Shown piece by piece: positions 6,255-7,993 of a DNA stretch of 7,993 bases. Each line of letters opens with the position of its first letter. Position 1 is the first letter of the stretch. This DNA is from Candidatus Faecalibacterium faecipullorum (GTDB lineage Bacteria > Bacillota > Clostridia > Oscillospirales > Ruminococcaceae): contig DWXX01000035.1 of NCBI GenBank assembly GCA_019118985.1, forward strand, positions 1 to 7,993, written 5' to 3'. Below the pieces are notes generated by a model, which had not been told where the DNA came from, searched no databases, and saw only the letters and a program-made list of their open reading frames with translations. Made by a program: the position numbers and the translations under genes.

Positions 6255-7993
6255 ATGTCTGAACAGCCCGCAGGGCCCGCGGCGCAGGATGCGCCCGCCC
6301 CGCGCCATGACCGCGATGGCCGCGACGACCTCGTGCAGCTGGAGGGCACGGTGGAGGACATCATCTTTGAGAACACCGACAGCGGCTACGCCGTCTTTGA
6401 GCTGGCGGGCGGCGGCGCGCTGACGGTGGTCTGCGGCACGGTGGGGGAGCTGCACGTGGGCCAGTCGGTCACCTGCCGGGGGCGGTACGGCACCCACCCG
6501 GCCTATGGCCGGCAGTTCCAGGCCGTCGAGTGCGTCACCGATATGCCCAAAGACCTCGACGCGGTCTACGCCTTCCTGGCCAGCCGGTCGCTGCCCTACA
6601 TCGGCCCCGCCACCGCCAAAAAGATGGTGGAGCTGTTCGGCGCGTCGGCGCTGGACGTCATCGCCGGCGACCCCGCCCGCCTGACCGAGATCAAGGGTAT
6701 CTCGGCCGAAAAGGCCGACCGCATCCAGCAGGAGTTCAAGCGGATGTTCGGCATGCGGGAGCTGATCGCCTACCTGGCCCAGTTCGAGATCGGGCCCCGC
6801 CGCGCCATGGAGGTGTTCAAAGCCTTCGGCCCGGGGGCGGCCGCGGCCATCGCGGCCAACCCCTACCTGCTCTGCGGCGAGCCGCTGCAGCTGGATTTCC
6901 GCCACGCCGACAGCATCGCCGCCTACTATCAGATGGAAGGGGACTGCGCCCAGCGGCTGGAGGCCGCGCTGCTGCGCACCCTGCGCCACAACGCCGGCAA
7001 CGGCCACACCTGCCTGCCCCGGGCCCGGCTGGTGGCCACCGCCTCGGCCTTCATCCATCAGCCGGCCGACAAGCTGACGAGCGCGCTGGACAGCTGCCTT
7101 GCCGCAGGGCGCCTGGCCCAGCGCAGCTGGAACGGGGCCGACTATGTCTGTCTGCCCGAGCTGCTGGCCGCCGAGGAGGCCATCGCCGCCCGCCTCGCCC
7201 TTCTGGCCGGGCGGCAGCCGCTGCCCGCCGCCGGCCTCGAGCGGGACATCCAGACCCTTGAGCTGGCCCAGGGCTTCGCCTACGCCCCCGAGCAGCGGGA
7301 GGGCATCCGCCGGGCCGTCACCGAGCACTGCCTTGTCCTGACCGGCGGCCCCGGCACCGGCAAGACCACCGCCGTCAAGGCCATCCTGGCCCTGCTGGAG
7401 AGCCGGGCCGAGCGGGTGGCCCTGTGCGCCCCCACCGGCCGGGCCGCCAAGCGGTTGAGCGAGCTGACCGGCCGCAAAGCCTCCACCATCCACCGCCTGC
7501 TGGAGGTGGACTACACCGGCGGGCAGGTCACCTTCATCCACAACGCCCGCAACCTGCTCAAGTGCGACGTGGTCATCCTGGACGAGATGAGCATGGTGGA
7601 CGTCCAGCTGTTCCAGAGTCTGCTGGACGCTCTGCGCCCGGCCTGCCGGGTCATCATGGTGGGGGACGCCGACCAGCTGCCCAGCGTCGGCCCGGGGAAC
7701 ATCCTGGGGGAGGCCATCCGCTCGGAAGTGGTGCCCACCGTCCGGCTGCGGCAGATCTTCCGGCAGGCGCAGCGCAGCCTCATTGTGGAAAACGCCCACA
7801 ACATCGTCAGCGGCCGCCCGCTGCAGAAAGGCGGGCGGGAGGACGACTTCTTCTTCCTCGAAGCGGACGGCGAGGCCTGCCAGAAGCTGGTCTGCGACCT
7901 GGTCACCACCCGGCTGCCCCGCAGCTACGGCTTCGACCCCATCCGGGACATCCAGGTGCTCTGCCCCACCAAGATGGGCCCCTGCGGCACCCA
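6255..7993 (+). CDS. recD2: RecD2-type ATP-dependent DNA helicase, N-terminal 579 residues (3' end outside window)
   Basis: Superfamily 1B 5'-3' helicase of the RecD2 (YrrC) group, used in DNA repair and recombination in bacteria where it does not work within RecBCD. ATG 6255 has AAGGAGG (6241-6247) 7 nt upstream. Residues 1-25 are a Pro/Ala/Asp-rich tail. An OB-like domain follows (about 26-95, LEGTVEDIIFENTDSGYAVFEL). Helix-hairpin-helix repeats come next (about 107-205, including SLPYIGPATAKKMVELFG and LTEIKGISAEKADRI). Helicase domain 1 then has the Q-motif-like FAYAPEQREGIRRAV, Walker A GGPGTGKT (364-371), motif Ia CAPTGRAAKRL, Walker B LDEMSMVD (D443, E444), motif III GDADQLPSVGPGN (from 470) and RLRQIFRQ. 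The family is usually about 720-860 residues, so the second helicase domain with motifs IV-VI should lie beyond the window. The N-terminal extension and the HhH region distinguish it from RecD of RecBCD. No breaks are seen. Confidence 0.95.
   Translation, partial: MSEQPAGPAAQDAPAPRHDRDGRDDLVQLEGTVEDIIFENTDSGYAVFELAGGGALTVVCGTVGELHVGQSVTCRGRYGTHPAYGRQFQAVECVTDMPKDLDAVYAFLASRSLPYIGPATAKKMVELFGASALDVIAGDPARLTEIKGISAEKADRIQQEFKRMFGMRELIAYLAQFEIGPRRAMEVFKAFGPGAAAAIAANPYLLCGEPLQLDFRHADSIAAYYQMEGDCAQRLEAALLRTLRHNAGNGHTCLPRARLVATASAFIHQPADKLTSALDSCLAAGRLAQRSWNGADYVCLPELLAAEEAIAARLALLAGRQPLPAAGLERDIQTLELAQGFAYAPEQREGIRRAVTEHCLVLTGGPGTGKTTAVKAILALLESRAERVALCAPTGRAAKRLSELTGRKASTIHRLLEVDYTGGQVTFIHNARNLLKCDVVILDEMSMVDVQLFQSLLDALRPACRVIMVGDADQLPSVGPGNILGEAIRSEVVPTVRLRQIFRQAQRSLIVENAHNIVSGRPLQKGGREDDFFFLEADGEACQKLVCDLVTTRLPRSYGFDPIRDIQVLCPTKMGPCGT

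Noticed and set aside
6117..7799. 560-codon open frame on the minus strand opposite recD2
   Set aside because: It is a shadow of the helicase gene. Its product is a Gly/Gln/Val-rich low-complexity chain with no recognisable motif, and the opposite frame has all helicase motifs. Long antisense frames are expected at this GC content.
1..7993. tRNA, rRNA, CRISPR array, insertion sequence, prophage or toxin-antitoxin genes
   Set aside because: The intergenic gaps are all under 250 bp and hold only promoters, leaders, hairpins and terminators. No cloverleaf, spaced direct repeats, transposase motifs or small paired ORFs with good ribosome sites were seen.

Overview
The window reads as chromosomal DNA from a very GC-rich Firmicute, most likely a gut clostridium of the Oscillospiraceae/Ruminococcaceae type. 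This placement is an inference. It rests on strong AAAGGAG/GGAGG ribosome sites about 7-9 nt before nearly every start, a RecD2-type helicase, a ferredoxin-tailed aldo/keto reductase typical of anaerobes, and a protein resembling spore-former peptidoglycan-binding proteins. No phage, transposon, integron, CRISPR or RNA gene is visible. The content is mostly core metabolism and DNA repair.

Layout from left to right. The minus strand carries the 5' part of a secreted-looking or spore-associated structural protein (1-570, running off the left edge). Next comes a strong intrinsic terminator (650-690) that ends a three-gene minus-strand unit. In transcription order that unit is enolase (2838-4139), an aldo/keto reductase with two C-terminal [4Fe-4S] cysteine motifs (1619-2770), and a TIM-barrel-like protein of unknown function (696-1622). 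The last two overlap by ATGA and are probably translationally coupled. Enolase has its own clear promoter (TTGACC-17-TAGAAT) and a leader with competing GC-rich pairings, one of which would cover its ribosome site. A second terminator (4289-4328) separates this unit from pyrG, CTP synthase (4344-6008), also on the minus strand.

The gap 6009-6254 is a divergent control region. The pyrG promoter points left and the promoter of a plus-strand recD2-like helicase gene (6255 to the right edge) points right; the two -35 boxes are 39 bp apart.

The genes do not form one obvious pathway: glycolysis (eno), pyrimidine nucleotide synthesis (pyrG) and recombination/repair (recD2) sit side by side as separate transcription units. 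The least understood part is the reductase plus unknown-protein pair downstream of enolase. I see no convincing new defence or mobile system. The items most worth checking are regulatory: the enolase leader, the start-codon hairpin of the leftmost gene, and the enolase-downstream pair.
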